This document shows, piece by piece, positions 9,087 through 17,786 of a stretch of DNA of 46,994 nt. The notes beneath the pieces were generated by a model. It searched no databases. It had not been told where the DNA came from and was given only the letters and a program-made list of their open reading frames with translations. The DNA is from Rhodobacteraceae bacterium Water-Bin34 (GTDB lineage: Bacteria; Pseudomonadota; Alphaproteobacteria; Rhodobacterales; Rhodobacteraceae). How positions within the stretch are numbered: position 1 is the first letter of the stretch; every line of letters begins with the position of its first letter. Where the stretch lies: positions 1 to 46,994 of the forward strand of contig FZLS01000015.1 in NCBI GenBank assembly GCA_900197625.1, written 5' to 3'. A program made the translations under genes and the position numbers.

Positions 9087-9115
9087 GTAATAGATTGCAA
9101 GCAGGTTGGTGTCAA
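9087..9115 (-). promoter_or_regulatory. sigma70-type promoter of the F0 operon
   Basis: On the minus strand a perfect -35 TTGACA (9110-9115) is separated by exactly 17 bp from TATTAC (9087-9092). The implied transcription start is near 9080, about 30 nt upstream of the atpI start codon. No other candidate in this intergenic region is as good. Confidence 0.75.
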
Positions 9116-9343
9116 CGAATTTACATACTTTATAAACGCATTTATCTTGTTGAAAAATAACGATTTTTTATAAATATTTTTCAAAGAAATTATTAATCAA
9201 AAGATTATAATCAAAAAAACCTGTGAATCTAATATTCAACCTTTTGGTTAAATAATGGACTGTATAAAATTATGTAAATGATTTAATACTATTTTATCAG
9301 CCAAATAATTGACCTTTGAATTCAATAAAAGATAAAAATTGCT
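9116..9343. other. AT-rich intergenic region between the F0 operon and the ArsR-type gene
   Basis: No open frame of coding character. It holds the upstream side of the atp promoter and must also hold the promoter of the regulator at 9344. Small symmetric elements are visible (GATTATAATC near 9204, AACCTTTTGGTT near 9238), which could be operator sites, but nothing in the sequence proves this. Confidence 0.5.
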
Positions 9344-9673
9344 ATGGTATATAATCTTGATAAAATATTTGCAGCCCTTGCTGACTCCACACGCAGGGAA
9401 ATATTAATTATGTTGTTAGAAGATGATATGGCTGTAACAGATGTTGCAGAACCTTTTAATATATCATTAGCTGCAATATCAAAACATTTACAGATCTTAT
9501 CAAAGTCTGGATTGATTATTCAGGAAAAAAGAGGCCGAGTAAAATGGTGCAAACTACAAGTTAATGCAATGCGCGATGCATCTATTTGGATGGAGAGTTT
9601 TGGCCAACTAGAGCATATAAACTTTGACGCATTTGAAAATTTTCTTCATAAAGAAAAAATTTTAGAAAAATAA
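9344..9673 (+). CDS. ArsR/SmtB-family winged-helix transcriptional regulator
   Basis: A 109-residue dimeric repressor-like protein. The start MVYNLDKIFAALADSTRREIL and the recognition helix ISLAAISKHLQILSKSGLI are typical of the SdpR-like branch of ArsR proteins. The metal-binding ELCVCDL-type motif of true metal sensors is absent; only one Cys (in KWCKL) is present, so it is probably not a metal sensor. In many bacteria this branch sits beside an SRPBCC-domain gene, but none is here; the next gene is convergent, 4 nt away. Target unknown. Confidence 0.85.
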   Translation: MVYNLDKIFAALADSTRREILIMLLEDDMAVTDVAEPFNISLAAISKHLQILSKSGLIIQEKRGRVKWCKLQVNAMRDASIWMESFGQLEHINFDAFENFLHKEKILEK

Positions 9674-9677
9674 TGAC

Positions 9678-10127
9678 TTACTTTGGAAGAGATCCATCCA
9701 AGACATATCGTAGAATTTGTGACACCTGCAAAGATGAATTAACTACAGCTAATGCAGCTGCATCAATCTCTTTCAATGGATGTTGATGTTCATCTTGATG
9801 CATCACTATTAATGATTTACCCATAGCATAAGCTTGCCCAGCATCAAAAGCAGCATTCCATTGTTTGTATTTTTCTCCAAACCTAACAACAACAATATCA
9901 GCATCTTCAATAGCTTTACGGGTTCTTATTGCATTTAGCTTTGCACCCTTATTATCATGCCAAAATTTACTTGTTTCAGCACCCATTATAGCTACACCGC
10001 AATCATCTGATGAACTATGATTTGTCACAGGAGCTGTGAACTCTATATCTAAATCTTTGCAACCTTGAGCAATATCTTCACGCCAATTTGTGTGAATTTC
10101 TCCTGCTAAATAAACCTTCAAACCCAT
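9678..10127 (-). CDS. YtoQ family protein (nucleoside 2-deoxyribosyltransferase-like)
   Basis: A 149-residue cytosolic protein starting MGLKVYLAGEIHTNWREDI, the hallmark of the YtoQ family. The fold is related to nucleoside 2-deoxyribosyltransferases: a Rossmann-like start, a central ADIVVVRFGEKYKQWNAAFDAGQAYAMG segment (DAG plus the preceding W-N) and a terminal LRYVLDGSLP. The biochemical role of the family is not firmly known. It starts 1 nt after the pheT stop codon, so it is co-transcribed and probably translationally coupled with pheT. Confidence 0.88.
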   Translation of the reverse strand: MGLKVYLAGEIHTNWREDIAQGCKDLDIEFTAPVTNHSSSDDCGVAIMGAETSKFWHDNKGAKLNAIRTRKAIEDADIVVVRFGEKYKQWNAAFDAGQAYAMGKSLIVMHQDEHQHPLKEIDAAALAVVNSSLQVSQILRYVLDGSLPK

Positions 10128-10128
10128 C

Positions 10129-12543
10129 TTATCCTCTTAAAACCCCACCAGTTGCTTTTGATACTTTTTCAATAATTTTTTCTGATACAGATTCAATGTC
10201 CTTATCTGTTAAAGTGGCAGATATTGGTTGTAACTTTACTGTGATTGCAACGGATTTTTTATCTAAACCCATCTGCCCTTCAGCTTTATCACCATTAAAT
10301 ACGTCAAAAACAAAGGCATCCGATATAAGTGATTTATCAGCACCTTTTGCAGCATTTAAAATACTCAACGCTTCAACCTTATTATCTACAACAAAAGCAA
10401 AATCTCTATCAACTGCTTGGAAATCGCTTGTTTTTAATGCTGCTCTTGTTGTTGATTTTTTCTTTGGAAGCGGGGGGTTTTGTAAATGAATAGCGAACGC
10501 AACCGCAGGACCTTTGACATTAAATGCATCCACAATTTTAGGATGTAATTCACCAAATGCACACATAATGTTTTTTGGTCCAAGGGAAAGTTTCCCAGAG
10601 CGCCCTGGGTGCCACCAAGATTTAGCACCTCTCAATACCATTAATTTATCAGGCGCACCTATTGCAGACAAAACTGCTTCTGCATCCGCCTTTGCATCAA
10701 AAGCATCAACTGGTCGCCGCACACCAAAAGCATCGCGAGGCCCAGTATGGCCCACAAGTAAACCTGAAGCTAATAGTTCCTGTTCTTCAGGTTCACCACC
10801 ATGAAAGACTGGCCCTACTTCAAATAATGCCATATCCATAACGCCTCTTGCTTGATTTCTCTGGACTGCTTGCAATAGGCCTGGAAGTAAAGATGGTCGC
10901 ATGTGGCTCATTTCAGATGAAATTGGATTACCTATCATAACCGCATCAGCCCCACCGCCAAAGCGCTCAGCAGATTTTCTATCAATAAATGAATAAGTAA
11001 CACATTCATTATATCCTAGAGCGGCTATAGTTCGACGCGCCATGGCTTCTCGACGCTGCATTGGTGTTAGAATTGGCTTTGGTACACCTTCAGATAATTG
11101 CGGTAAAGGAACACCCACAAGTTTTGTAAGTGACGCAACACGTGCAACTTCTTCAACAAGATCAGCAGAACCAAGAACATCAGGACGCCAGCTTGGAACA
11201 TGCGCCTGATCCCCCTCAACAATAAAACCTAAATCTGTTAAATATTTAATTTGGTCTTTCGAAGCAATTTCCATTCCAACAAGTGATTTTACCCTATTAG
11301 TATCAAGTGTATATGATCTTGAAACATCAGGAACTGATCCCGCTACAATAAGTTCAGAAGCATCTCCACCCGCAAATTTTTGTATCAGTGAAACAGCGTG
11401 ATCACATCCACTAATTGTAAATGATGGATCTACACCTCTTTCAAACCTATACCTTGCGTCAGAATTAATCTTAAGTTTACGTCCAGTAATAGCAATTTTA
11501 TTTGGATTCCAGTATGCACTTTCAACAAAAACATTTACTGTATTTTCATCACAACCAGTCTCAAGACCACCCATAATACCAGCTATACTTTCCACACCAT
11601 TATTATCTGAAATAACCATCATATCTTTTTGTAAATGATATTCCTTATCATCTAATGCTATAATCTTTTCATCACCTTTTGCATAATGAACCCGTAAATT
11701 CCCAGAAACCTTATCCATATCAAAAACATGAAGAGGGCGGTTACGGTCATAGGTGTAATAGTTAGTGATATCTACTAATAATGAAATTGGCCGTAAGCCA
11801 ATTGCGCGTAAAGCAGACTGAAGCCAATCAGGACTTGGCCCATTTTTGACACCTTTTATTTCTCGCCCAACAAATAATGGGCAACCATCTAATGCATTGG
11901 GGTCAATACTTACCTCTAAACTAGATTTAAATTTTTCATCAATTTGCGTTACTAAATCACGATTAATTAATTCTCCAATACCTCGTGCTGCTAGATCCCT
12001 TGCTATTCCCCTTACACCTAATGCATCAGGCCGGTTTGGAGTTATTGCTATTTCAATAACTGGATCAACACTTTCTGGACGGTGTTTCTTTAGATAATCA
12101 ACAAATTTCGAACCAACTTCTGGATTCCCATCTAATTCAATAATACCGTCATGTTCATCTGATAATTCCATTTCACGTTCTGAGGCCATCATACCAAATG
12201 ACTCAATTCCACGAATTTTCCCAACACCAATTGTGATATCCAATCCAGGAACGTAAACACCAGGCTTTGCCACAACAACGTGTATGCCTTCTCTAGCATT
12301 AGGCGCACCACAGATAATCTGAAGCTCACCTTCATCAGTATCTACTTTGCAAACTCGAAGTTTGTCTGCATCTGGGTGCTTTTCAGCATTTGATACATAC
12401 CCGATAGTGAAATCTTCCAACTTGTCTAATGGGTTCTCAATACCTTCGACCTCAAGCCCAAGATCAGTCAAAGCATAAGCGATATCGTCAAGTGACGCAT
12501 CAGTTTTAAGATGTTCTTTTAACCAAGATAATGTAAATTTCAT
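10129..12543 (-). CDS. pheT: phenylalanyl-tRNA synthetase beta subunit
   Basis: Large subunit of the heterotetrameric enzyme charging tRNA-Phe, 804 residues, normal length. Domains in order: tRNA-binding OB fold (about 39-150, GYVSNAEKHPDADKLRVCKV), B3/B4 editing domain (about 205-385), B5 domain (about 405-475), the catalytic-like core (MRPSLLPGLLQAVQRNQ) and the C-terminal ferredoxin-fold anticodon-binding domain (about 708-803, ending KATGGVLRG). It follows pheS after a small membrane-protein gene that is not normally found at this place. Confidence 0.97.
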   Translation of the reverse strand: MKFTLSWLKEHLKTDASLDDIAYALTDLGLEVEGIENPLDKLEDFTIGYVSNAEKHPDADKLRVCKVDTDEGELQIICGAPNAREGIHVVVAKPGVYVPGLDITIGVGKIRGIESFGMMASEREMELSDEHDGIIELDGNPEVGSKFVDYLKKHRPESVDPVIEIAITPNRPDALGVRGIARDLAARGIGELINRDLVTQIDEKFKSSLEVSIDPNALDGCPLFVGREIKGVKNGPSPDWLQSALRAIGLRPISLLVDITNYYTYDRNRPLHVFDMDKVSGNLRVHYAKGDEKIIALDDKEYHLQKDMMVISDNNGVESIAGIMGGLETGCDENTVNVFVESAYWNPNKIAITGRKLKINSDARYRFERGVDPSFTISGCDHAVSLIQKFAGGDASELIVAGSVPDVSRSYTLDTNRVKSLVGMEIASKDQIKYLTDLGFIVEGDQAHVPSWRPDVLGSADLVEEVARVASLTKLVGVPLPQLSEGVPKPILTPMQRREAMARRTIAALGYNECVTYSFIDRKSAERFGGGADAVMIGNPISSEMSHMRPSLLPGLLQAVQRNQARGVMDMALFEVGPVFHGGEPEEQELLASGLLVGHTGPRDAFGVRRPVDAFDAKADAEAVLSAIGAPDKLMVLRGAKSWWHPGRSGKLSLGPKNIMCAFGELHPKIVDAFNVKGPAVAFAIHLQNPPLPKKKSTTRAALKTSDFQAVDRDFAFVVDNKVEALSILNAAKGADKSLISDAFVFDVFNGDKAEGQMGLDKKSVAITVKLQPISATLTDKDIESVSEKIIEKVSKATGGVLRG

Positions 12544-12618
12544 AAGTCTACCATATTAAGAATTTTATTTCAGATGATTAGTAAAGGCGAATTTCTAATT
12601 TAAGTTGCCAATGACGGG

Positions 12619-12807
12619 TTAGTCTTCATTTCGTTTGTTTAAAACTGCAGGATAAACAACCAAAGCCAAGCCAATTGTGAAGATCCAAAAGCTTACAAAT
12701 ATACTAAAAAATATTTTACCAAAAAATACTCCAGACAAAATATTGAGTATTACAATTGTAAAAAGTCCAAACCCAAGCTTTTGAGCAATATTTAAGATTT
12801 TTTCCAC
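12619..12807 (-). CDS. small two-helix membrane protein of unknown function, 62 aa
   Basis: Not recognised. It is 62 residues with two hydrophobic segments (about 10-30, LGFGLFTIVILNILSGVFFG, and about 32-56) and a charged tail NKRNED. It lies between pheS and pheT with gaps of 49 and 75 nt. The start is a GTG at 12805-12807 with AAAGG eight bases upstream, which supports translation. No other frame covers this stretch. It could be a lineage-specific inner-membrane peptide carried in the synthetase operon. Existence is likely from ribosome site and composition; function unknown. Confidence 0.65.
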   Translation of the reverse strand: MEKILNIAQKLGFGLFTIVILNILSGVFFGKIFFSIFVSFWIFTIGLALVVYPAVLNKRNED

Positions 12808-12856
12808 TCTAAATGCCTTTATATGAATTAATTTTATTTGTTTATATTATAAATTT

Positions 12857-13939
12857 TTAGCGACTAATACCATCATGTAGATTTGGCATATCTAAACTTG
12901 CAAATCCATAATGGCGCAACCAACGTAAATCACTATCAAAAAACGCTCTAAGATCTGGGATACCATATTTTAGCATAGCCAAACGGTCGATACCCATTCC
13001 AAACGCAAAACCTTGATATTTTTCTATATCTACCCCTCCTGCATGCAATACTTTCGGGTGTACCATTCCAGAACCAAGTATTTCCATCCAATCATCACCT
13101 TCACCAATTTTCAATTGGCCACCTACCCATGAACACCGTATATCGACCTCAGCACTTGGTTCAGTAAAAGGGAAGTGAGACGCCCTAAAACGCAATTCGA
13201 TATCATCAACATTGAAAAATGCTCGGCAAAATTCTTCAAGTGTCCATTTTAAATTTGCCATTGATATATTTTCATCAATACACATTCCCTCATATTGATG
13301 AAACATTGGCGTATGTGTTTGATCATAATCCGCTCGATAAACTCGGCCTGGACATATGATCCTACAAGGCGCTCCATTTTCTTCTAGATGACGTATTTGA
13401 ACTGGACTTGTATGTGTTCGTAAGACATTAGGCGCACGATCATCATTTTCATTTCGATACATATAAAATGTATCATGCTCCTGACGCGCAGGATGTTCTG
13501 GCGCTATATTTAAAGCATCAAAGTTATAATAATCATTTTCAATCTGTGGACCTTCTGCAACTGAAAACCCTAAGGATGCAAATATTGCAATAATTTCTTC
13601 TGTTACTTGAGAAATTGGGTGGAGTGACCCTCGACGCCGAGGCCGCCCCGCCATCGACACATCAAGCCATTCATTTTGTAACCTATCATTCAAAGCTGCA
13701 TCTGAAAGCGCTACTTTCTTCGCTAATAATGCAGAATTAATCTCATCTTTTAGCGCATTTAAAGCAGGACCAGCTATTTTACGTTCTTCTGGTGACATTT
13801 TACCAAGTTCGCGCATTTTCAAACTAACTTCACCTTTTTTACCAACAGCCGCTACACGCAAATCTTCTAAAGATGTCTCATCGACTGCCTCTGAAACAGC
13901 ATTTAAATATTTGGATTTTAAAGCGTTTAAAGCTTCCAT
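12857..13939 (-). CDS. pheS: phenylalanyl-tRNA synthetase alpha subunit
   Basis: Catalytic subunit of the class II enzyme, 360 residues. An N-terminal coiled coil (about 1-95, which binds tRNA) is followed by motif 2 ([13 protein letters not shown] and [17 protein letters not shown]) and motif 3 ([19 protein letters not shown]). The start [13 protein letters not shown] is chosen at 13939, with AAGGAC six bases upstream; 15 more upstream codons are open but include no ribosome site and a cysteine-rich run not found in the family. It has its own promoter behind a terminator that ends the ribosomal protein transcript. Confidence 0.97.
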   Translation of the reverse strand: MEALNALKSKYLNAVSEAVDETSLEDLRVAAVGKKGEVSLKMRELGKMSPEERKIAGPALNALKDEINSALLAKKVALSDAALNDRLQNEWLDVSMAGRPRRRGSLHPISQVTEEIIAIFASLGFSVAEGPQIENDYYNFDALNIAPEHPARQEHDTFYMYRNENDDRAPNVLRTHTSPVQIRHLEENGAPCRIICPGRVYRADYDQTHTPMFHQYEGMCIDENISMANLKWTLEEFCRAFFNVDDIELRFRASHFPFTEPSAEVDIRCSWVGGQLKIGEGDDWMEILGSGMVHPKVLHAGGVDIEKYQGFAFGMGIDRLAMLKYGIPDLRAFFDSDLRWLRHYGFASLDMPNLHDGISR

Positions 13940-14007
13940 GGTAATGTCCTTTTTGTTGATTAATGAATTATCACAACAACACACAGATGCAAGCTTAGCA
14001 TGTGTAA

Positions 14008-14037
14008 ATTATATCTAAACATTGTTTAAACATGCAA
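14008..14037 (-). promoter_or_regulatory. sigma70-type promoter of pheS
   Basis: On the minus strand TTGCAT (14032-14037), an 18-bp spacer and a perfect TATAAT (14008-14013). The implied start lies about 60 nt upstream of the pheS ATG. The spacer contains the palindrome GTTTAAAC. There is no leader peptide rich in Phe codons and no attenuator hairpin in the leader. Confidence 0.7.
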
Positions 14038-14140
14038 ACTTATAAATATTTATATTTCTCATATGAATATTATTATCACTAATGGATACATGATCAGTGA
14101 GTAACAGAATATAATAAAAATTAATTGCAATAATTTTAAC

Positions 14141-14170
14141 AAAAAAGCCCCACACAAAATGTAGGGCTTT
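14141..14170 (-). terminator. intrinsic terminator after rplT
   Basis: Minus-strand reading gives AAAGCCC, a short loop region with further ACA/TGT pairing, GGGGCTTTTTTG. The GC stem and T run make a strong rho-independent terminator 20 nt beyond the rplT stop codon. It separates rpmI-rplT from pheS. Confidence 0.85.
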
Positions 14171-14190
14171 CAAATCATTGAGTGCTTTTT

Positions 14191-14550
14191 TTAAAGAGCA
14201 GCTTTAGCTTGCTCAACTATTGCACCGAATGCTTCAGGTTCATGAACTGCTAGATCAGCCAAAACTTTACGATCGACTTCAATACCAGCTTTTTGAACTC
14301 CATTAATGAAGCGGCTGTATGTTAATGATTCATCGTTTAAACGCACCGCTGCGTTAATTCGTTGAATCCAAAGTGCTCTAAAGTTCCTTTTACGGTTCTT
14401 GCGATCACGTGTTGCATATTGATTCGCTTTATCTACAGCTTGGGTAGCAGTACGGAATGCATTCTTACGTGCTCCATAATAACCTTTAGCGGCCTTAATG
14501 ACCTTTTTGTGACGAGCGTGTGTAACTTTACCAGATGTAACTCTTGCCAT
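14191..14550 (-). CDS. rplT: 50S ribosomal protein L20
   Basis: Primary 23S rRNA-binding protein needed early in 50S assembly, 119 residues. The basic N-terminus ([26 protein letters not shown]) and the C-terminal globular part ([23 protein letters not shown]) are fully typical. It follows rpmI after 15 nt. In other bacteria L20 represses its own rpmI-rplT mRNA; a candidate leader structure here is listed separately. Confidence 0.98.
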   Translation of the reverse strand: MARVTSGKVTHARHKKVIKAAKGYYGARKNAFRTATQAVDKANQYATRDRKNRKRNFRALWIQRINAAVRLNDESLTYSRFINGVQKAGIEVDRKVLADLAVHEPEAFGAIVEQAKAAL

Positions 14551-14565
14551 TGTTCAAATCTCCTA

Positions 14566-14766
14566 TCAGCGCGCGTAAGGCATGTATTTTTTAACGATCG
14601 TAGCATCTGCAGCTGACAATGTGGTAGTACCACGAGCATTGCGCAAAAACTTGTTAGAACGTTTAATCATACCATGGCGTTTACCGGCTTGACCGGATTT
14701 GACTTTACCAGAGGCAGTCATCTTGAAGCGCTTTTTAGCGCCCGATTTAGTCTTCATTTTGGGCAT
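14566..14766 (-). CDS. rpmI: 50S ribosomal protein L35
   Basis: Small basic ribosomal protein, 66 residues, starting [22 protein letters not shown] second ATG lies two codons upstream but directly abuts the ribosome site AAGGAG, so the ATG at 14766 (six-base spacing) is the true start. It forms the usual pair with rplT. infC, which precedes it in many bacteria, is not adjacent here. Confidence 0.97.
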   Translation of the reverse strand: MPKMKTKSGAKKRFKMTASGKVKSGQAGKRHGMIKRSNKFLRNARGTTTLSAADATIVKKYMPYAR

Positions 14767-14793
14767 TTCCATCTCCTTTTGAGTTGGTTAACA

Positions 14794-14825
14794 CACCACT
14801 CGGCATACCCTTTTAGCCGGTAGTG
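14794..14825 (-). promoter_or_regulatory. strong hairpin in the rpmI-rplT leader, candidate autoregulatory site
   Basis: On the minus strand CACTACCGGC pairs with GCCGAGTGGTG, ten base pairs with one G-U and a single bulged A, closing an 11-nt loop (TAAAAGGGTAT). It ends about 27 nt before the L35 start codon. There is no T run, so it is not a terminator. The position fits a translational control element for L20, which represses rpmI-rplT in several bacteria by binding a leader structure; that role is inference. Confidence 0.55.
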
Positions 14826-14839
14826 TTTCTCAGTACGCG

Positions 14840-14868
14840 CTTTTATGACTCAAAATTAATAAATGCAA
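14840..14868 (-). promoter_or_regulatory. candidate promoter of rpmI-rplT
   Basis: TTGCAT (14863-14868), 17-bp spacer and TAAAAG (14840-14845) on the minus strand, followed by GC-rich GCGCG at the predicted start, a common feature of growth-controlled promoters. It gives a leader of about 65 nt containing the hairpin at 14794-14825. Confidence 0.45.
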
Positions 14869-14924
14869 GCCCTAGTCTGAGATAAAGAATATTTATTTTT
14901 CATAAATATTATAACTATGCTTAT

Positions 14925-16367
14925 CTAAGATTCTAATGCCGTAATAATTTTTTCATCTACTGAAGCTACTCGTATAATATTTGTTGAACCAGCCGTATTA
15001 AATGGCACACCAGCAGTCACAACTATTTTATCATTATCCACTGCAAATTCATAACTTCTTGCTGCACGAGCTGCGCTGATAACTGCATGTTTAAACCTTG
15101 TTACCTCTCCAGTAACAACACAATGCAATCCCCATACTAAACCCAATCTCCTGGCGACTACCGGAAGTGACGTTAATGCAATAATTGGAACCTTTGGCCT
15201 TTCTCGAGATGCTAAAATCGCAGTAGTGCCAGACGATGTAAAACAACAAATTGCTTTAACATCGGTCGTTTCAGCAATTTCACGTGCAGCTGCAGTAATT
15301 GCATCGGCGACTTTACTTCGGGCAGTACTTCGTGAAGCCTCTATACCTGTTCTATATGTTTGGTCTCTTTCGACCTCTACCGCCACAGCATTCATAGTTC
15401 TCACTGCTTCAACTGGATAGCTCCCAGCAGCAGACTCAGCAGATAACATAACAGCATCAGCACCTTCATAAATTGCAGTTGCTACATCTGAGACTTCCGC
15501 TCTAGTAGGAACTGGACTTTCAATCATACTTTCCATCATCTGAGTGGCTACGATTACTGGTTTTCCTGCATCACGGCATGAAGTAACCAGACGTTTTTGA
15601 ATTGGAGGCACATCTTGAACTGGGAGCTCAACGCCAAGATCACCTCGTGCCACCATAATCCCATCAGAAACAGCAAGAATTTTATCAAAAGCATTTACAG
15701 CCGCAGGTTTTTCAATTTTCGATAATATTGCAGCTCGCCCCTTAGAAAGAATGCGCGCTTCTTCTACATCTTCTGGTCGTTGGACAAATGATAAAGCCAA
15801 CCAATCTACACCTAACTGGCAAGAAAACTCTAAATCTTTTCGATCTTTTTCAGATAAAGCTGCCAAGGGCAAAATAACATCTGGAACATTAACTCCCTTA
15901 CGATTTGATATCTCACCACCAACCATAACCTCACAATTAGCAAAATCATTACCACAATCTAAAACTTTTACGCGTAATTTTCCATCATTTATTAATAATG
16001 TAGATCCAACCTTTAAAGCTGCAAATATTTCCTCGTGAGGTAAACAAACTCTGTTTTGATCACCTTCTGCCTGATCTAAATCAAAACGAAAAGTTGACCC
16101 AACTTCTAATGTTTCTTTACCATTAAGAAATGATCCACATCTAAGTTTTGGCCCCTGCAAATCTGCTAAAATGCAGATTGGTCTCCCAACATCACGCTCG
16201 ATATCGCGTATCATTTGATATCGATCTCGCATTTCACTGTGAGTTCCATGACTCATATTTAAGCGAAAGACATCAACACCTTCTTCAAATAACGTTTTAA
16301 TCATCTCATAAGTATCTGAAGCGGGACCTAAAGTGGCAACAATCTTAACATTTCGATTTCTTCTCAC
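14925..16367 (-). CDS. pyk: pyruvate kinase
   Basis: Last enzyme of glycolysis (phosphoenolpyruvate plus ADP to pyruvate plus ATP), 480 residues. The N-terminal KIVATLGPASDTYEMIKTLFEEGVDVFRLNMSHG, the active-site region (ILSKIEKPAAVNAFDKIL, then IMVARGDLGVELP) and ATQMMESMIESPVPTRAEVSDVA are all intact, and the C-terminal domain is of normal size. The start is GTG at 16365-16367, with AGGGGA six bases upstream. Divergent from the DUF1244 gene. Confidence 0.97.
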   Translation of the reverse strand: MRRNRNVKIVATLGPASDTYEMIKTLFEEGVDVFRLNMSHGTHSEMRDRYQMIRDIERDVGRPICILADLQGPKLRCGSFLNGKETLEVGSTFRFDLDQAEGDQNRVCLPHEEIFAALKVGSTLLINDGKLRVKVLDCGNDFANCEVMVGGEISNRKGVNVPDVILPLAALSEKDRKDLEFSCQLGVDWLALSFVQRPEDVEEARILSKGRAAILSKIEKPAAVNAFDKILAVSDGIMVARGDLGVELPVQDVPPIQKRLVTSCRDAGKPVIVATQMMESMIESPVPTRAEVSDVATAIYEGADAVMLSAESAAGSYPVEAVRTMNAVAVEVERDQTYRTGIEASRSTARSKVADAITAAAREIAETTDVKAICCFTSSGTTAILASRERPKVPIIALTSLPVVARRLGLVWGLHCVVTGEVTRFKHAVISAARAARSYEFAVDNDKIVVTAGVPFNTAGSTNIIRVASVDEKIITALES

Positions 16368-16582
16368 TATAATTCCCCTTAGAAAATGTCTTTATTTTAA
16401 AATTTATGTCGTTTTTTTATAATTCAAATAAATACCTCACAAGAAAAAAACAACCGCAAACTAATATATATAATATTTAATAATTATTAATTTTTATGTA
16501 TTTAAAAAATTGGTATAAAAATAATCAGAATAATCATTACAAATATATCTAAGTATTTAAAATTTAGCGAAAAGAATAAATT
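16368..16582. other. divergent intergenic region, pyk / DUF1244
   Basis: Very AT-rich (long A and T runs). It must carry promoters for both divergent genes, but I see no hexamer pair good enough to name, and no hairpin of note. Confidence 0.4.
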
Positions 16583-16873
16583 ATGGACTTACAAACACAA
16601 ACAGAAATTGAAGCAGCTGCGTTTAGAGCTCTAAGAGACCACTTAGCAAAAAGAACAGATGTTCAAAATATTGATATGATGAACTTAGCAGGCTTTTGCA
16701 GAAACTGTTTATCAAGATGGTATCAAGAAGCAGCCGAAAAAAACGGAATTTCAGTATCTAAAGATAATGCACGTGAATTATTTTATGGTATGCCATTTAG
16801 TGAGTGGAAAAATAGGTACCAGACTGATGCAAATGATCAACAAAAAGCATCATTCAGAGCAAATCATGAATAA
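16583..16873 (+). CDS. DUF1244 family protein, 96 aa
   Basis: Small cytosolic protein of the alphaproteobacterial/gammaproteobacterial DUF1244 family. The central block MNLAGFCRNCLSRWYQEAAE, with two cysteines three residues apart, and ELFYGMPFSEWKNRYQ are the family hallmark. The C-X2-C pair suggests a metal or redox role, but no function is established. It stands alone, divergent from pyk, and is followed by a weak hairpin shared with the convergent transaminase gene. Confidence 0.88.
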   Translation: MDLQTQTEIEAAAFRALRDHLAKRTDVQNIDMMNLAGFCRNCLSRWYQEAAEKNGISVSKDNARELFYGMPFSEWKNRYQTDANDQQKASFRANHE

Positions 16874-16884
16874 TGTAAATTAAA

Positions 16885-16909
16885 GGCTGAGTTAAATTAT
16901 AATTCAGCC
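16885..16909. terminator. inverted repeat between convergent genes, possible weak terminator
   Basis: GGCTGA and TCAGCC form a 6-bp stem (extendable by wobble pairs) between the stops of the DUF1244 and transaminase genes. Neither side has a real T run, so termination strength is doubtful. Confidence 0.4.
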
Positions 16910-16920
16910 AGATAATAAAT

Positions 16921-17784
16921 TTATATTGCTGTTTTTAGTGTTTCTTCTAAATAAATTTCTCTAAGTCTTGCTGCAATTTTTCCAGGTTTTCCTGTTCCAA
17001 CATCGACACCATCAATATTCACCACAGGCATCACAAATGTTGATGCTGAAGTAATAAACGCTTCGTCGGCATTCTTGGCTTCTTCTACTGAAAAATTTCG
17101 TTCTTCAACAGTCATTTGTGCTTCATTCGCAAAACGCAAAACAGCTGCACGGGTAATACCATGCAATATATCATTTGATAATTCCCTTGTGATTATAGAG
17201 CCATCTTTAACTATATATGCATTATTAGATGTTCCTTCAGTAACCATACCGTCCTCGACCATCCAAGCATCATCCGCACCTTGAGACTTGGCAATCATTT
17301 TACCCATGGATGGATATAATAGTTGAACAGTTTTAATATCACGACGGCCCCACCGCTCATCAGGAATTGATATTACTTTCATACCAATCTTGGCTTTTGG
17401 GTTTTGAACCATATTAGAGTTAGATTGTGTAAATAACACAATTGTTGGCTTAACTTCTTTTGGGTCAGGAAATACAAAATCGCGGTCGTTCGGAGAACCC
17501 CGGGTTATCTGCAAATATATCATTCCCTCATTCAAATTATTTTCTACAATCAGCTGCCTATGAACTTCTAAAAGATCTTCTTTTGAAATTGCTGATTCCA
17601 TCATTAATTCTTTCATTGAACGCTCTAATCGAACAGCATGACCATCGAAATCAATCAACTTTCCATCGATAACTGATGTAACTTCGTATACCCCATCAGC
17701 CATCAAAAAGCCCCGATCAAATATTGAAACTTTTGCTTCGTTTTCGTTTAAAAATTCACCATTTAAATATACAACTCTTGACAT
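16921..17784 (-). CDS. D-amino acid transaminase (PLP class IV)
   Basis: PLP enzyme of fold type IV that exchanges amino groups between D-amino acids and 2-oxo acids, 287 residues. The PLP lysine is about K151 in RRDIKTVQLLYP, and TEGTSNN (E about 183) is the cofactor-contact motif; the Y-L-N-G start and the DRGFLMADGVYE loop are typical of Dat rather than branched-chain aminotransferases. The start MSRVVYLNGEF at 17784 comes 2 nt after the dgcA stop, with GGGGAT upstream. Third gene of the dgcN-dgcA unit; it would feed amino groups from several D-amino acids into D-glutamate (inference). 4-amino-4-deoxychorismate lyase is a less likely alternative. Confidence 0.85.
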   Translation of the reverse strand: MSRVVYLNGEFLNENEAKVSIFDRGFLMADGVYEVTSVIDGKLIDFDGHAVRLERSMKELMMESAISKEDLLEVHRQLIVENNLNEGMIYLQITRGSPNDRDFVFPDPKEVKPTIVLFTQSNSNMVQNPKAKIGMKVISIPDERWGRRDIKTVQLLYPSMGKMIAKSQGADDAWMVEDGMVTEGTSNNAYIVKDGSIITRELSNDILHGITRAAVLRFANEAQMTVEERNFSVEEAKNADEAFITSASTFVMPVVNIDGVDVGTGKPGKIAARLREIYLEETLKTAI

Positions 17785-17786
17785 AA

